Notes under the pieces: model-generated
Database searches by the model: none
The model's input: only the letters and a program-made list of their open reading frames with translations
Told to the model about the DNA's origin: nothing
Shown here: in pieces, positions 11,601 through 22,449 of the stretch
Position numbering within the stretch: position 1 is the first letter of the stretch
Layout of the letters: each line of letters opens with the position of its first letter
Made by a program: the position numbers and the translations under genes
Source of the DNA: Aphidius gifuensis
Taxonomy: Eukaryota > Arthropoda > Insecta > Hymenoptera > Braconidae
NCBI RefSeq assembly: GCF_014905175.1
Contig: NC_057789.1
Span: forward strand, 18,216,496-18,280,495
Reading direction: 5' to 3'
DNA length: 64,000 bases

Positions 11601-11786
11601 AACTTTCACACCAATGCAGATCTACTGAAATTTAGTAGTCGTTCTACATAAATGTATGCGCAGTCACAACCTCGCGACTTTATTATAGTAGTTTCATATA
11701 CAAGAGACAAGAATAGAGCGTGACAAGTGTGATTTTTTTGAAAATCTATGAAAAGTATTTGAATTATATTAAATTAATGTCTTAGA

Positions 11787-12010
11787 GCTCAAACGCACAA
11801 CAAGCTAACTTTTGCTTGTAAACATGGCTGACGTAATTCTGAGTGATCTAAGCATGCGCAACACGTAAAATTACTAGAAAAACCACGATGGCTGGGGACA
11901 TATTACTAGTTTTATGGGAATTAGGACGGCCTTGTTTACAAGTTCGACACAACCCAACTCGTTGCGCGTGCTCGGTGCGCTTTACAAGCAAACGTTAGCT
12001 TGTCGTGAGC
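11787..12010. mobile_element. MITE with GCTCACGACAAGCTAAC-type termini
   Basis: The left arm GCTCAAACGCACAACAAGCT...TTGCTTGTAAA and right arm TTTACAAGCAAACGTTAGCT...GTGAGC are inverted with a small gap. Relics lie near 10751 and 18748-18825. It directly abuts the outer end of the large palindromic element that follows. Confidence 0.6.
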
Positions 12011-12436
12011 ATGGAGTTTTATAAGGAGGGTAATCTCTCGAATTTCACTGAAGCTCACAGAATGGAGCAAGTCAGTACACATTATCGCCAGTGACGGCGC
12101 TAGTCTCATCAAGATCCGAAGTCACATGGTGTTTTTGTTTACATTTTTTTTTTTTTTGTGTGGCTCAGTTAGAGGAATACCTTTATGTTATAAACAAATA
12201 ATACAACTCAATAATACATTATTTATTTAACACTTAAAATTGGAGCAATACATTATAATTAAAAAAAAACACCAGGGACAAGCAGTGTCTAAGAAAAAGA
12301 TGAAACTAAGGAATTAATATTGCTTATCACATAGTTTCTTTGGACACATCAATTCCTTAGCTTCATCTTTTTCTTAACTACTGTTTTCCTTTGGTATTTA
12401 TGTTAAATAAATAATTTTTTATTAAAAAGATTATTC

Positions 12437-13193
12437 CAAATGAATTTTATTTCAATTACATGTGATACCAAAGTTGACATAAAAAATAATAATAGTCTAA
12501 TTGAAGTTTTTAAAAAAAATATAAAAAATAAACAACTTATTGAGGATGAATATCAGATGCGTGTTGTACAAAATTTACAAAATGTTTATGATGGCATTAA
12601 TGCATAAAAACCAAAAAGACCAAGTTTTTTAAATAAATTACTTGGAAAAGAAAAAAATACATTTTTATTTATTTATGCTAGATGTACATGGAAAAATTCA
12701 TCAAGTTAAAAAAACAATAAAACATGATTGTAGTAGTACAAAACTTTAACCATTTGATCCAATACCACCAGTTGCTGATATGATTATTGAAAAATTATGG
12801 TTATCATGTTTTGATAAATTTCAGGCAAGACAAAATTGAATTTATAAAAATCCATATGATGAATTAAAAACATTAAATTTAATATTTGATAATCATATGT
12901 AACTGATGTTGCTGATGCAATGATATTAAAACGATTATTTACTGAATTATTTAATCGTGGAATTATTGCAATAATAAACATGTTGATACAAGTAATAGAG
13001 CTCCTGATGATTTATTCAAGAGTGGATTACAAAGAGGAAATTTTATTCCATTTATACAAGTGTTAAAAGATTATTGTTCAGTTGTATCACTTGATTCAGG
13101 AATTAATTATAGATTAAAAATTGGACAAGGTAAAAATCGTTGTTATTTTATCAAAGGACAAGACCCAGATGATTCAGTTGGAAAATGGAAATA
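12437..13193 (+). pseudogene. AFG1/LACE1-type mitochondrial ATPase gene fragment (copy A)
   Basis: With frame changes and stops, the translation follows the AFG1-like ATPase family: LIEDEYQMRVVQNLQNVYDG, then PKRPSFLNKLLGK, then MLDVHGKIHQVKK, then PFDPIPPVADMIIEKLW, then CFDKFQ at the Walker B position (the family has CFDEFQ). After an intron-like insert (about 12825-12898) it resumes VTDVADAMILKRLFTELFNRG, TSNRAPDDLFKSGLQRGNFI, PFIQVLKDYC and SLDSGINYR. The Walker A region is missing. The retained intron shows capture from genomic DNA rather than from mRNA. The live protein is a mitochondrial AAA-type ATPase; this copy cannot encode it. Confidence 0.82.
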
Positions 13194-13689
13194 ATGCTTC
13201 TATTAGACCAAAAGTTGAGGAATTGATGTGACCAAAGAAATTATGTGGTAAGCAGCATTGATCCTTAGCTCCATTTTTTCCTTGGTCACTGCTTGCCCTT
13301 GGTATTTTTTTTATTAAAATATATTGCTATAATTTTATTTGTTTACTAAATAAAAAAAATACCAAAGACAAGCAGTGGACAAGGAAAAAATGGAAACTAA
13401 AACTACTGCTCATCCAATAATTTTTCTGGCTGCATTAATTCCTTTGCTCGATTATTTCTTGGGTCACTGCTTGTCCTTAGAATTTTTCTCATTTCTTTAA
13501 CAAATAAAATTGAATTAATACATTATAATAAATTAAAATACTAAGAACAAGCAGTGGCCAAAGAAAAAATGGAGCTAAGGGATTGATGTTACTCACCACA
13601 TAATTCTTTTGGCTGCATTAATTTCTCAGCTTCATCTTTTCCTTAGCCTCCTGCTTGTCTTTGGTATTTTTTTTTATTAAAATACCAGC

Positions 13690-14262
13690 AGCAACATCAG
13701 TTACATAAATGTTTTTAATTCATTATGGATTTTTATAAATTCAATTTTGTCTTGTCTGAAATTTATCAAAACATAATCGCCATAATTTTTCAATAATCAT
13801 ATCAACAACTGGTGGTATTGGATCAAATGGTTAAATTTTTGTACTACTACAATCACGTTTTATTGTTTTTTTAACTTGATGATTTTACTATGTCTTAAAT
13901 CTAGTATAAATAAATAAAAATGTACACATTACTTTTTCTCAATCTGTAAACAATGATATTTATTAATAATTTATTTATATTATTATTAAAATAATTGTAA
14001 TAAATTACCTCATACTTTGGTGGTTTTTTTTGTATTTTTTTCTTTTCCAACTAATTCATTTAAAAAACTTGGTCTTTTTAGTTTTTATGCATTAATGCTA
14101 TCATAAACATTTTGTAAATTTTGTACAACACGCATTTGATATTCATCCTCAATAAGTTGTCTATTTTTTATATTTTTTTTAAAAACTTCAATTCGACTAT
14201 TATTATTTTTTAAGTCAACATTTGCATCACATGTAATTGAAATGACATTTATTTGGAATGAT
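13690..14262 (-). pseudogene. AFG1-type ATPase gene fragment, opposite strand (copy B)
   Basis: It is a partial, more decayed version of copy A, lying in the other arm of the same palindrome. It keeps the QLIEDEYQMRVVQNLQNVYD region, PKRPSFLNELVGKEKN and the Walker-B neighbourhood. It also preserves a segment that copy A has lost: an intron-like stretch between GTAATTTATT and TTGTTTACAG after the PPKYE codons. Copies A and B therefore derive from the same source but were trimmed differently. Confidence 0.75.
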
Positions 14263-14586
14263 CTTTTTAATAAAAAATTATCTATTTAACATTCAATTTT
14301 CCTTAGCCATTACTTACCCTTGGTATTTTTTTTTATTAAAATGTATTGCTTTAATTTTATTTGTTAAATAAATAATGTATTATTGAGTTGAATTATTTTT
14401 TTACAGAAAAGAATACTCTAACTGAGCCACACAAAAAAAAAAAAAATGTAAACAAAAACGCCATGTGACTTTGGATCTTCTCGTTACTAGCGTCATCACT
14501 GGCAAAAAAATGTACTGACTTGCTCCATTCCGTGAGCTTCAACAGCTCTGAACAGCTCCCTATGCTAATACACAGTGTGACGTCAC

Positions 14587-14883
14587 CACTGAAATATAAT
14601 AAAACTGGAAGGTGAACTCCTATGCTTAGCCAATGCACGGAGTGTCGCCAGAGATAGCAATATATTGGTTGGCTTTCCCTCTCACTCACGCATGCGCACA
14701 TTAAATCTTGTACAGTCAACGTCAAAACAAACAAGTACTACACGGTATAAAAGTTACATTATATTTCAGTAGTCTCAACCAATTATAGTTGACGTGACTG
14801 TACCGACAAGGACAACAGGCCAACCATTGAGTTTCTCTCTCGGCGACACAAAGTTCGGCTTCCAGTTTTATTATATTTCAGTG
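14587..14883. mobile_element. 297-bp hAT-like MITE with proven 8-bp target duplication
   Basis: The termini CACTGAAATATAATAAAACT and its reverse complement are flanked on both sides by GACGTCAC (14579-14586 and 14884-14891). The mirror-image locus at 18847-18870 has a single GACGTCAC and no insert, so filled and empty sites coexist in the window. An 8-bp duplication is typical of hAT elements. A truncated left half of the same element lies at 22977-23018. Confidence 0.88.
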
Positions 14884-15069
14884 GACGTCACAGATTACCC
14901 TCCTTATACACCTCCATGGCCCCAATAAATATTGTTTATTTCAAGGGATGATATAGATAGGCACCTGTATTGAGATTTTGTGCCTTTGTAGTTCTTCAAA
15001 CAACCGTACGTCGCTAGCGCCATAAGTGAGACGGAACTGAGCCGAGACGACCATCGAACACAGCTAGAT

Positions 15070-15495
15070 TTTATATACAAAAGCTTCACAAGCGCCGCCA
15101 GTGGAGGAAAAAAGCCCTAAATTGTAATGCCCTGTGAATTGGACTGCAGCACCCGCAGTCTGATTCACAGGGCAAATTTTTTTACAATTTAGGGCTTTTT
15201 TTTGCCGCTGATGGCGCTTGTAAATTTTTTTTTATATAGATTTCACATAGAAAATAGAGTGGGTATAAGCACTTATACCCACTCTAATAGAAAAGCTTCA
15301 CAAACGCCACCATCGGAAAAAAAACGCCCTAATGAGAACATCCTCTGAATACGGGTGCTGGGCATTACAATTTAGGGCTTTTTGTATCCGATGGCAGCGC
15401 TTGAAGAACTTCTTGTCAAACCTCTATGCTGAATGTAATTCATGACTAGAGAGCTCATTTTTTCTGTGTTACGTTGGAGTTCACATCGATCATAT
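15070..15495. repeat. Cluster of three CAGTCC-family MITE pieces
   Basis: The right half of one copy ends TGCCCTGTGAATTGGACTG at 15146. A second copy starts at 15156 (CAGTCTGATTCACAGGGCA) and degenerates by about 15358. A third, of the 3974-4133 subtype, runs 15360-15495. The order suggests repeated insertion into the same neighbourhood. Confidence 0.65.
15256..15285. repeat. Perfect snapback palindrome (14-bp stem, 2-nt loop)
   Basis: AGAGTGGGTATAAG, CA, CTTATACCCACTCT. It interrupts a MITE copy at the point where the family sequence would otherwise continue. It is the second short-loop palindrome in the window (compare 4138-4172). Confidence 0.85.
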
Positions 15496-15828
15496 GTATA
15501 TGATTATGAGTTATGACATATGTATGCTATTGTGAATAATTGGAGCGATCAGAGCCATACTGACTCAAGCTCGAAAATAAAATTCGGAAGAAATGATAAA
15601 ATAGTATAAGATAAAGCAATATTAATATGAACTTCGAAAAAAACCTGTTTTGGTAACCTATCATTATTAATATATTTATTAATTTTCTTTTGTAGAAAGA
15701 CAATTTATCATTTGTTTCATCGCATTATTTTGAGAATTGTAAGTTCCCTAAAATAATTTGAATAAAGAGGTGTGTTCGTTCACTATTTACACCGAGCGTA
15801 TGCACGGAGCGTATGCAAGGAAGCGCTA

Positions 15829-16055
15829 GAGTTTTGCGGTCATTTGAAGAAACTTTAGTAACTAAAATTTACTAAAACATTCGTTATTTTCAGTCATTGT
15901 GTTTATTTTGTTAATTTAATAATTTTTTCTCAGACGCAAGAACAAATTACCAATTAATAATAACGAAAGAGAGCGAAAGAACTGGAAAAAAACGAATAGA
16001 AATAAATAAATAGTAAATTTTGGTTACTAAAGTTTTTTTAAATGACCGCAAACAC
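15829..16055. mobile_element. TA-flanked hairpin MITE
   Basis: Arms of about 45 bp (GAGTTTTGCGGTCATTT...TTTAGTAAC...TTTACTA and the reverse complement ending GACCGCAAACAC) are bounded by TA on both sides. This is compatible with Tc1/mariner-type target use; the superfamily is inference. Confidence 0.65.
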
Positions 16056-16151
16056 TACTTACTTCATATATATCACCTATAAATGAACATACATCTAATC
16101 ATCTAACGTATCAAATGGATTGGATACTTTACTAATCATATTATTTCTTTC

Positions 16152-16437
16152 CTGACGGAACGCTACAAGGCTTGTTTTGTCCAAAAATATATGGCTTATT
16201 CAAGCCTTGTAGACGTGGCTTGAACGATACTTGTATACAAGGTTTGAACAAGTCTTGTACAAAGCTGTGTTAACAGACTGAATCGCTGAGATCGATTACA
16301 ATACTCGTTCAAGCCTTGTACGAGCGTGGTTACAAGGCTTGTACAATGTATGTACAACGATAGTTTTTGATTTGGTTCATCGCTCCCGTGTATTCTGGGG
16401 GACGTTCCAAAAATCACTCGGAAACCCGGACCGGCGC
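16152..16437. repeat. CTTGTAC-rich interspersed repeat, short copy
   Basis: It starts CCTGACGGAACGCTACAAGG and ends GGGGGACGTTCCAAAAATCAC. The first 120 bases are nearly identical to 4360-4490. Confidence 0.65.
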
Positions 16438-16633
16438 AGTAGATGAAAAAATATAGAGATAAAATAAACTTAAAAGTAACTAGAGGTTACTGTAGATATT
16501 GTAAGCAACAAAAACAGCCATATTGCATATGCCATTTACTTTTGTTACTTATTACAGTTGTGAAAAGTATTTTTTATAATTATTATTAATAATTAAACAA
16601 TAATAATTTATTGTTTTGTGCCTATAAAAATAC

Positions 16634-16876
16634 ATCTAAACAAAAAAAGAAACACAGTTTTTTTTACAAAAAGGAGCGTCAAGTATTCGAAATCCCCACT
16701 AATTATGTGATTATAGTAATTTTATTTTATATTGATATTTATTAATTTTTAAGATACAAAAAGATATAATACCAAAATAAGTCAAGAAGGAAATATTAAA
16801 CGCATATAATTAAGTCTTAATCTTTGACAAAATTTTATACTTGACCCCGCCCGGTTCTTCCCAAATAAAATTTAAA
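16634..16876 (+). repeat. 243-bp near-identical direct duplicate, copy 2
   Basis: It is the partner of 11358-11600. Copy 1 lies outside the left palindromic element and copy 2 lies in the spacer. Duplication of the neighbourhood therefore accompanied assembly of the inverted arms. Confidence 0.8.
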
Positions 16877-17063
16877 GCCTACACACGTCTCGACAACAGA
16901 GTTAATGGTTTTTTCCAATTATCCCTTATTATAAATATGTACCCTTTACATTTTATCTAGGCTTAGGACTGGCAGCGTACAATCTTGTTAACTTTCCGGC
17001 ATGTTTAAAAAAATATATACATATATATATATACATATATATACTTTTTTCGTCAATCAACAA

Positions 17064-18602
17064 CCCTAGCGAAAATGCCGATAGTCGGATTGTGCACTGA
17101 TCTCATACAAAAACGACACAAAACCGACACACGACTATAAGAATTTCTAAGTCACAAAAATAAATAGTAAGAAGCATTTAAAAAATAAAATATTATGTCT
17201 AAAAATTTCTAAATAATATTTTTATAATTTGAGACACAATTTGTGAGACAGAATTTTTTTTAAATAATTTTTTTATTGAAAAAACTCAATTCTGTTTATG
17301 TATTAAAAGTGAGGTTAGCTGTCATAATCATCTGTACACGACTGTGAGATTTTACAATTCCGACACAATTCCGACACACGACTGTGAGAATTGTAAATCC
17401 GACACAAATCCGACAGACGTACGACAGTTCATTTTTATTTTGTATTTAATATAAAAAAAGAGCATTTTATTAATAAAAATTTTTGTTCAATATTAAAGTT
17501 ATAATATTTTAATAATTTTAGGCATATTAGATTTTTTTTTTTTTGAATAAATTTTCATAAAAAAAGTAATTGGAATCGTCTGTGAGAATTTGCGATTTGC
17601 AAAAATTTTTGTTTAATAATAAAATTATAATCTTTTAATAATTATAGGCAAATTAGATTTTTTTAAAATTATTTTATTAGAAAATTATCATTTATTGTTT
17701 TTTTTTTCAAAACTAATACATTTAATCAGTTTCCCACGTATTTGGTATTTTTGTAACTCGAATGTAATTTGTAATGAAACCATGTATTTGGTTTCCCATG
17801 TTTCCAATTATTTTTTTTGTCAAAATTTATTAAAAAAAAAAAAAAAACTAATATGCCTAAAATTATTAAAATATTATAACTTTAATATTGAACAAAAATT
17901 TTTATTAATAAAATGCTTTTTTTTCATATTAAATACAAAATATAAAAATATACTGTCGTACGTCTGTCGGAATTGTGTCGGATTTACAATTCTCACAGTC
18001 GTGTGTCGGAATTGTGTCGGAATTATGTGAGAATTGCAAATTCTCACAGACGATCCCATTTATTTATTTTGTCAAAATTTATTCAAAAAAAAAAATCTAA
18101 TATGCCTAAAATTGTTAAAATATTATAACTTTAATATTGAACAAAAATTTTTTAATAATAAAATGCTCTTTTTTTATAATAAATACAAAATAAAAATATA
18201 CTGTCGTACATCTGTCGGATTCGTGTCGGAATTGTGTCGGATTTACAATTATTCTCACAGTCGTGTGTCGGAATTGTGTCGGAATTGTGTGAGAATTGTA
18301 AAATCTCACAGTCGTGTACAGATGATTCTGACAGCTAACCTCGCTTATAATACATAAACAGAATTAAATTTTTTCAATAAAAAAATTATTTAAAAAAAAT
18401 TCTAATGTGTCTTACATTATAAGAATATTATTTAGAAATTTTTAGACATGATATTTTATTTTTTAAATGCTTTTTATTATTTATTTTTGTGACTTAGAAA
18501 TTCTTATAGTCGTGTGTCGGTTTTGTGTCGTTTTTGTATGAGATCAGTGCACAAACCGACTGTCGGATTGGTGTCGGATCGGTGTCGCCATTTTCGCTAG
18601 GG
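17064..18602. mobile_element. 1.5-kb foldback element rich in GTGTCGGA words
   Basis: The termini CCCTAGCGAAAATG and CATTTTCGCTAGGG are followed by long inverted arms running almost to the centre near 17830 (for example CGACACACGACTATAAGAAT against ATTCTTATAGTCGTGTGTCG). Within the arms CACGACTGTGAGAATT and its complement repeat several times. The interior is AT-rich, and the frames found there (for example 17695-18030) are products of the repeats. No flanking duplication is clear. A single CCCTAGCG also occurs at 28209. Confidence 0.8.
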
Positions 18603-19174
18603 AATTCAATAATGAATGCGTATGACACAATATGACACGAGCGCCGAATATATATTTTACAGTGTAAAAGGTGGTGTCCACTATGCAATTTTCCCAGATA
18701 TCACCAAAAATTATAGTTGAATTCAGTTACAATGCTAATAAGCTAAGGGTATAAACTCACGATAAGCCTAATTTCGGTTGTAAAGCGCACTAGCATGTGT
18801 AACAAGTTAGAGCTTTAACTCACGACCATGGAGGTGTATAAGGAGGGTAATCTGTGACGTCACACTGTGTATTAGCATAGGGAGCTGTTGAAGCTCACGG
18901 AATGGAGCAAGTCAGTACATTTTTTTGCCAGTGATGACGCTATTAGTAACGAGAAGATCCAAAGTCACATGGTGTTTTTGTTTACATTTTTTTTTTTTTT
19001 GTGTGGCTCAGTTAGAGTATTCTTTTCTGTAAAAAAATAATTCAACTCAATAATACATTATTTATTTAACAAATAAAATTAAAGCAATACATTTTAATAA
19101 AAAAAAATACCAAGGGTAAGTAATGGCTAAGGAAAATTGAATGTTAAATAGATAATTTTTTATTAAAAAGATCA

Positions 19175-19742
19175 TTCCAAATAAATGTCATTTCAATTAC
19201 ATGTGATGCAAATGTTGACTTAAAAAATAATAATAGTCGAATTGAAGTTTTTAAAAAAAATATAAAAAATAGACAACTTATTGAGGATGAATATCAAATG
19301 CGTGTTGTACAAAATTTACAAAATGTTTATGATAGCATTAATGCATAAAAACTAAAAAGACCAAGTTTTTTAAATGAATTAGTTGGAAAAGAAAAAAATA
19401 CAAAAAAAACCACCAAAGTATGAGGTAATTTATTACAATTATTTTAATAATAATATAAATAAATTATTAATAAATATCATTGTTTACAGATTGAGAAAAA
19501 GTAATGTGTACATTTTTATTTATTTATACTAGATTTAAGACATAGTAAAATCATCAAGTTAAAAAAACAATAAAACGTGATTGTAGTAGTACAAAAATTT
19601 AACCATTTGATCCAATACCACCAGTTGTTGATATGATTATTGAAAAATTATGGCGATTATGTTTTGATAAATTTCAGACAAGACAAAATTGAATTTATAA
19701 AAATCCATAATGAATTAAAAACATTTATGTAACTGATGTTGC
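19175..19742 (+). pseudogene. AFG1-type ATPase gene fragment (copy C, mirror of B)
   Basis: It has the same content as copy B on the opposite strand: IEDEYQMRVVQNLQNVYDSI, RPSFLNELVGKEKN, the intron-like GTAATTTATT...GTTTACAG, and then the PFDPIPPVVDMIIEKLW region. It ends soon after the Walker-B equivalent. Stops and shifts rule out a product. Confidence 0.75.
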
Positions 19743-20221
19743 TGCTGGTATTTTAATAAAAAAAAATACCAAAGACAAGCAGGAGGCTAAGGAAAAGATG
19801 AAGCTGAGAAATTAATGCAGCCAAAAGAATTATGTGGTGAGTAACATCAATCCCTTAGCTCCATTTTTTCTTTGGCCACTGCTTGTTCTTAGTATTTTAA
19901 TTTATTATAATGTATTAATTCAATTTTATTTGTTAAAGAAATGAGAAAAATTCTAAGGACAAGCAGTGACCCAAGAAATAATCGAGCAAAGGAATTAATG
20001 CAGCCAGAAAAATTATTGGATGAGCAGTATTAATTTCTTAGCTCCATTTTTTCCTTGTCCACTGCTTGTCTTTGGTATTTTTTTTATTTAGTAAACAAAT
20101 AAAATTATAGCAATATATTTTAATAAAAAAAATACCAAGGGCAAGCAGTGACCAAGGAAAAAATGGAGCTAAGGATCAATGCTGCTTACCACATAATTTC
20201 TTTGGTCACATCAATTCCTCA

Positions 20222-20990
20222 ACTTTTGGTCTAATAGAAGCATTATTTCCATTTTCCAACTGAATCATCTGGGTCTTGTCCTTTGATAAAATAACAACGA
20301 TTTTTACCTTGTCCAATTTTTAATCTATAATTAATTCCTGAATCAAGTGATACAACTGAACAATAATCTTTTAACACTTGTATAAATGGAATAAAATTTC
20401 CTCTTTGTAATCCACTCTTGAATAAATCATCAGGAGCTCTATTACTTGTATCAACATGTTTATTATTGCAATAATTCCACGATTAAATAATTCAGTAAAT
20501 AATCGTTTTAATATCATTGCATCAGCAACATCAGTTACATATGATTATCAAATATTAAATTTAATGTTTTTAATTCATCATATGGATTTTTATAAATTCA
20601 ATTTTGTCTTGCCTGAAATTTATCAAAACATGATAACCATAATTTTTCAATAATCATATCAGCAACTGGTGGTATTGGATCAAATGGTTAAAGTTTTGTA
20701 CTACTACAATCATGTTTTATTGTTTTTTTAACTTGATGAATTTTTCCATGTACATCTAGCATAAATAAATAAAAATGTATTTTTTTCTTTTCCAAGTAAT
20801 TTATTTAAAAAACTTGGTCTTTTTGGTTTTTATGCATTAATGCCATCATAAACATTTTGTAAATTTTGTACAACACGCATCTGATATTCATCCTCAATAA
20901 GTTGTTTATTTTTTATATTTTTTTTAAAAACTTCAATTAGACTTTTATTATTTTTTATGTCAACTTTGGTATCACATGTAATTGAAATAA
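20222..20990 (-). pseudogene. AFG1-type ATPase gene fragment (copy D, mirror of A)
   Basis: It is the reverse-complement twin of copy A, with the same lesions, including the missing Walker A region and the Lys in CFDKFQ. Shared lesions show that decay preceded the inverted duplication. Confidence 0.8.
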
Positions 20991-21734
20991 AATTCATTTG
21001 GAATAATCTTTTTAATAAAAAATTATTTATTTAACATAAATACCAAAGGAAAACAGTAGTTAAGAAAAAGATGAAGCTAAGGAATTGATGTGTCCAAAGA
21101 AACTATGTGATAAGCAATATTAATTCCTTAGTTTCATCTTTTTCTTAGACACTGCTTGTCCCTGGTGTTTTTTTTTAATTATAATGTATTGCTCCAATTT
21201 TAAGTGTTAAATAAATAATGTATTATTGAGTTGTATTATTTGTTTATAACATAAAGGTATTCCTCTAACTGAGCCACACAAAAAAAAAAAAAATGTAAAC
21301 AAAAACACCATGTGACTTCGGATCTTGATGAGACTAGCGCCGTCACTGGCGATAATGTGTACTGACTTGCTCAAAAAAAATAAACACCTAAAAGAAAGCA
21401 CCTAGTGTGAGTGAGCATCCGACGTTCTCCGAGTGTCACATGCGCGCGTCGTTTTGGTAGGCGCACGACAAGGAAGACGATAGAGTCTGCACCGTTGCCC
21501 ATGAAGAAAGAATCGAGCCTTGTTAGCAATATAGGAGTATTACATATATGTGTAAGCTTTGCTTTTTTACTGAAGCCGACATTTCGGAGTAAATGAGGGC
21601 GCTGGGATCGGACTCGAACGACAGTATCACGTGTCATCTTTTATCTTTAAACATAGTTGTACAGGCTAGAGTGAATAAGAATATTTTGTTCTGTCTTTTT
21701 TTTTGGTCAAGGGCTGATGTCAGCGCTGCAGCTG

Positions 21735-21896
21735 CAGTCCAATTCACAGGGCATTACAATTTAGGGCTTTTTTCCTCCACTGGCGGCGCTTGTGAAGCTT
21801 TTGTATGTAAAATCTATATAAAAAAAATTTTACAAGCGCCATCAGCGGCTAAAAATAGCCCTAAATTGTAAAAAATTTGCCCTGTGAATTGGACTG
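21735..21896. mobile_element. 162-bp CAGTCC MITE, copy 2, with CTG duplication
   Basis: The length and termini are the same as at 3214-3375, and CTG again sits directly outside both ends (21732-21734 and 21897-21899). Two independent copies with the same 3-bp duplication define the family boundaries firmly. Confidence 0.85.
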
Positions 21897-21951
21897 CTGG
21901 TAGTTTTTCGAACTGACTTACTCCGAAATTGAGGCTTCAGTGACAGCCTAT

Positions 21952-22331
21952 GGGTGCATTTTTTTTAATAAAAATTTTTTTTTCGTTTTGCAATTTCGCC
22001 CTGTAATACCGACTAAAAACTAAAAACAGAAACAACGACAAAAGTGATAAATTTCTCTATGCAATATTCCAGGCTTTACAGTTTACGATAATGTGTGGTA
22101 CGAGCTATGTGACAATAACAAACAATCACAACAAGTCAATTTTTTATTTATTTCAGTTTGATATTAACATTGAACAGTTATCCATCTAATAATTGGAAGC
22201 CAAAAAAAATAATGTCATGTGCCTGTACTGCCACTACAAGAAACAGCTTTTTCCTATAAAATCTTGGCCGGTATTACAGGGCGAAATTGCAAAACGAAAA
22301 AAAAATTTTTATTAAAGGAATGCACCCTATG
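21952..22331. mobile_element. 380-bp hairpin MITE (GGGTGCATT termini)
   Basis: The arms GGGTGCATTTTTTTTAATAA...TTTTGCAATTTCGCCC...TAATACCG and the reverse complement ending AATGCACCC are about 60 bp each. TA is adjacent on both sides. Confidence 0.7.
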
Positions 22332-22449
22332 CTTTAACACAGTAAAAAAGCGAAGCTTACACTCCTTATTCACCTCCATGACTGCTGTGAATACGGCCTT
22401 GGTAGAAGTACTACAGGTATGGCAGTAGTCCATGCTTTTTTCGTCGCGT

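Larger units (their letters stand above)
12010..14919. mobile_element. Large palindromic TIR element carrying AFG1-type ATPase gene pieces, copy 1
   Basis: The outer ends read CATGGAGTTTTATAAGGAGG (left) and CCTCCTTATACACCTCCATG (right). Just inside lie longer inverted arms (GAAGCTCACAGAATGGAGC, then GCAAGTCAGTAC, then the block with GTGTGGCTCAGTTAGAG). The interior is itself an imperfect palindrome: a plus-strand AFG1-like fragment, a centre of CTAAGGAAA/TTTCCTTAG words, and a minus-strand AFG1-like fragment. Almost the whole unit (12065-14919, less the MITE at 14587-14883) is repeated in reverse complement at 18826-21373. No transposase frame is present. Confidence 0.8.
18826..21373. mobile_element. 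Large palindromic TIR element with AFG1 pieces, copy 2 (inverted)
   Basis: It is the reverse complement of 12065-14919, minus the hAT-like MITE, with identity so high that one 65-codon frame is identical in both. It begins CCATGGAGGTGTATAAGGAG and stops at GACTTGCTC (21373). It therefore lacks the last 55 or so bases of the outer terminus seen at 12010-12064. The two copies face each other across about 3.9 kb. Confidence 0.85.
21531..22382. mobile_element. Composite inverted-repeat element with two nested MITEs
   Basis: The outer arms GTAAGCTTTGCTTTTTTACTG (21560s) and CAGTAAAAAAGCGAAGCTTAC (22340s) are inverted. Further in, TTTCGGAGTAA pairs with TTACTCCGAAA. The right end carries CACTCCTTATTCACCTCCATG, a relative of the terminus of the large palindromic elements. 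Two complete MITEs (21735-21896 and 21952-22331) sit inside. Confidence 0.6.

Noticed and set aside
12784..12981. 65-codon frame on the minus strand, identical at 20456-20653
   Set aside because: It is antisense to the AFG1-like fragment; its perfect repetition only reflects the inverted duplication.
17695..18357. Frames rich in CRNCVG-type repeats
   Set aside because: Direct translations of GTGTCGGAATT words inside the foldback element arms.
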